Assembly (NCBI GenBank): GCA_013365365.1
Contig: JABVXU010000254.1
Coordinates: forward strand, 1 to 64,000
DNA length: 64,000 bases
Source of the DNA: Cruorifilaria tuberocauda
Lineage: Eukaryota > Nematoda > Chromadorea > Rhabditida > Onchocercidae
Reading direction: 5' to 3'
In this document: positions 62,913 through 64,000 of the stretch, piece by piece
Position numbering within the stretch: position 1 is the first letter of the stretch
Layout of the letters: each line of letters opens with the position of its first letter
Made by a program: the position numbers and the translations under genes
The notes under the pieces: model-generated
Seen by the model: the letters and a program-made list of their open reading frames with translations, nothing else
Told to the model about the DNA's origin: nothing
Database searches by the model: none

Positions 62913-63684
62913 ATGTATCTGATAAATTTATGCTTTATTATCATCATATCATTCATCATAATATCATTAATTCCTAATACAATGGCAATTATTGGTGGTG
63001 AAGAAAAGGATTGGAATCGATTTGGTTTCCTTGTTAAAGTATCTCTTTTTTTTTTTTTTTTAAATTTACTATTGTTAATTATTTTTCTACTTGTTTTTTT
63101 AATAATAATGAGTTACATAAGTTTAGTTTTATTTATGATTTTATTATTTTTTAAAATTTGAACAAATTTTTCGGTTATGTTCAGTTTTATAAATTTAAGT
63201 TATAAACTGAAAAAGGAGTATTATATGTTAAAAATTATCATATCATTAATCATATCAATTATCATATCATATCTGAAATTTCTTATCATATCATTAATCA
63301 TATCGTACCATTATCATATCACTGAAAATTCTTTAAATTGAATAATAAGAGAAATTGAATAATTTCAGCGATTATTTGATTGAATCAAAAAGTATGCTAA
63401 TAAATTAGATAGGAATGATAGTACAAACGATAAGCACTGATAAATCTTTTTAAATCAGATTTCTAATTTTTAATTTAACTCTTTCATTCATTCTCTTTCT
63501 CCTCCTCTTTACTCTCCGTAATATTTTATTTACTTTGATAAACCATCAAATTTAATGATTGTGTGATGGATACCAAATTTGATGAGATATATGGCAGGCC
63601 TCCAATGCGATATTAGCATCTGAAATGATTTTATCAGTTATCACTATCAAAAACAATGCTAATTTATCTAAAATAAATGTCTAA
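62913..63684 (+). CDS. Partial gene with signal-peptide exon, unknown
   Basis: Exon 62913-63038 starts MYLINLC, runs through an Ile/Phe/Ser-rich hydrophobic segment of about 16 residues, then PNTMAIIGGEEKDWNRFGFL and VK before a GTATCT donor. This looks like a secretory signal peptide followed by a mature N terminus. A possible second exon at 63598 after GGCAG continues in phase with ASNAILASEMILSVI and stops at 63684, but it may instead be spliced onward past the window edge. IIGG is reminiscent of the N terminus of mature trypsin-like proteases, which alone is too little to name a family. The first exon is more certain than the second. Confidence 0.4.
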
Positions 63685-64000
63685 TATATAATCAGAAATA
63701 ATTAATCGAAATATTTCATTTAATTAGTTTAAAAATTTAACAATTTGAAATTGATTGATGCTTAAGTTAAAAATATTTTAAATCCAATAAATTTTTCCAA
63801 ACAATAAGATCGTTTTTTTTTCCTTTAAGATAAATCAAGCTCTTTTACGTAATTTAGCGCACGTGAAATACACGTGTTGCGCTTTTTTCTGGAGAAGATT
63901 ATGATATTAAAAGAAAAACGGAAAATTATGAGAGGGAAAATTTGAAAAGATTTAAAAAATTTTTAATCATAAAGCAGTAATTAATCTTAGTTAGCTAAAT
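63685..64000. other. Right-edge AT-rich DNA
   Basis: No coding exon seen. The segment may be an intron or 3' flank of the partial gene starting at 62913. Confidence 0.4.

Noticed and set aside
1..64000. tRNA, rRNA or CRISPR loci
   Set aside because: No cloverleaf with a GGTTCGA-type T-arm and no regularly spaced repeat-spacer array was found by eye on either strand; a covariance-model scan could still find a divergent tRNA.

Overview
The window is an AT-rich eukaryotic segment with spliced genes. The introns are GT-AG and most end in the nematode acceptor TTTCAG or a near variant. Several first coding exons have such an acceptor just upstream of the ATG, with no matching upstream exon, which is what SL trans-splicing sites look like. 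Gene content, the compact exons and the AT-rich, repeat-rich spacers fit a parasitic nematode, most likely of the filarial (spirurid) group; the genus is inferred and cannot be fixed from sequence alone. All exon models were built by hand from reading frames, splice phases and protein motifs.

Left part (1-19 kb): translin on the minus strand (six exons, a fully consistent frame, 238 aa), then about 10 kb of gene-poor AT-rich DNA with microsatellites and diverged tandem repeats. After that comes a plus-strand four-exon gene for a small two-pass membrane protein, whose first exon shows a one-base frame disagreement.

Middle (19-32 kb): a 19-exon minus-strand gene for a secreted protein of about 1026 aa. 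It has a signal peptide, a PAN/Apple-like segment, a Pro/Tyr decapeptide repeat, about ten thrombospondin type-1 repeats and a long Gly/Tyr/Pro/Ser-rich stretch. A divergently oriented candidate gene of unknown function begins 1.2 kb upstream of it.

Right part (32-64 kb): a gene-dense run of housekeeping genes. On the minus strand is a ZC3H3-like CCCH zinc-finger gene. On the plus strand are exosome subunit Csl4 (EXOSC1), malonyl-CoA decarboxylase, a ubiquitin-specific protease with an intact Cys/His/Asp triad, a VMA12/TMEM199-type V-ATPase assembly factor and a TMEM70-like mitochondrial membrane protein. A partial gene with a signal-peptide exon sits at the right edge. Together the functions are RNA binding and processing (translin, Csl4, ZC3H3), fatty-acid metabolism, deubiquitination, and assembly of V-type and F-type ATPases. 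Apart from the shared plus-strand orientation nothing shows an operon: gaps between genes are 1-4 kb.

I found no CRISPR array, prokaryotic mobile element, rRNA or convincing tRNA. The items most worth a second look are the secreted PAN/TSP1 protein and a 71-bp triplication at one of its splice acceptors, a 52-bp-arm foldback inside the ZC3H3 gene, a GC-rich island with no gene, a possible 48-nt intron, and three places where the reading frame does not resolve cleanly (membrane-protein exon 1, ZC3H3 finger 2, TMEM70-like last junction).
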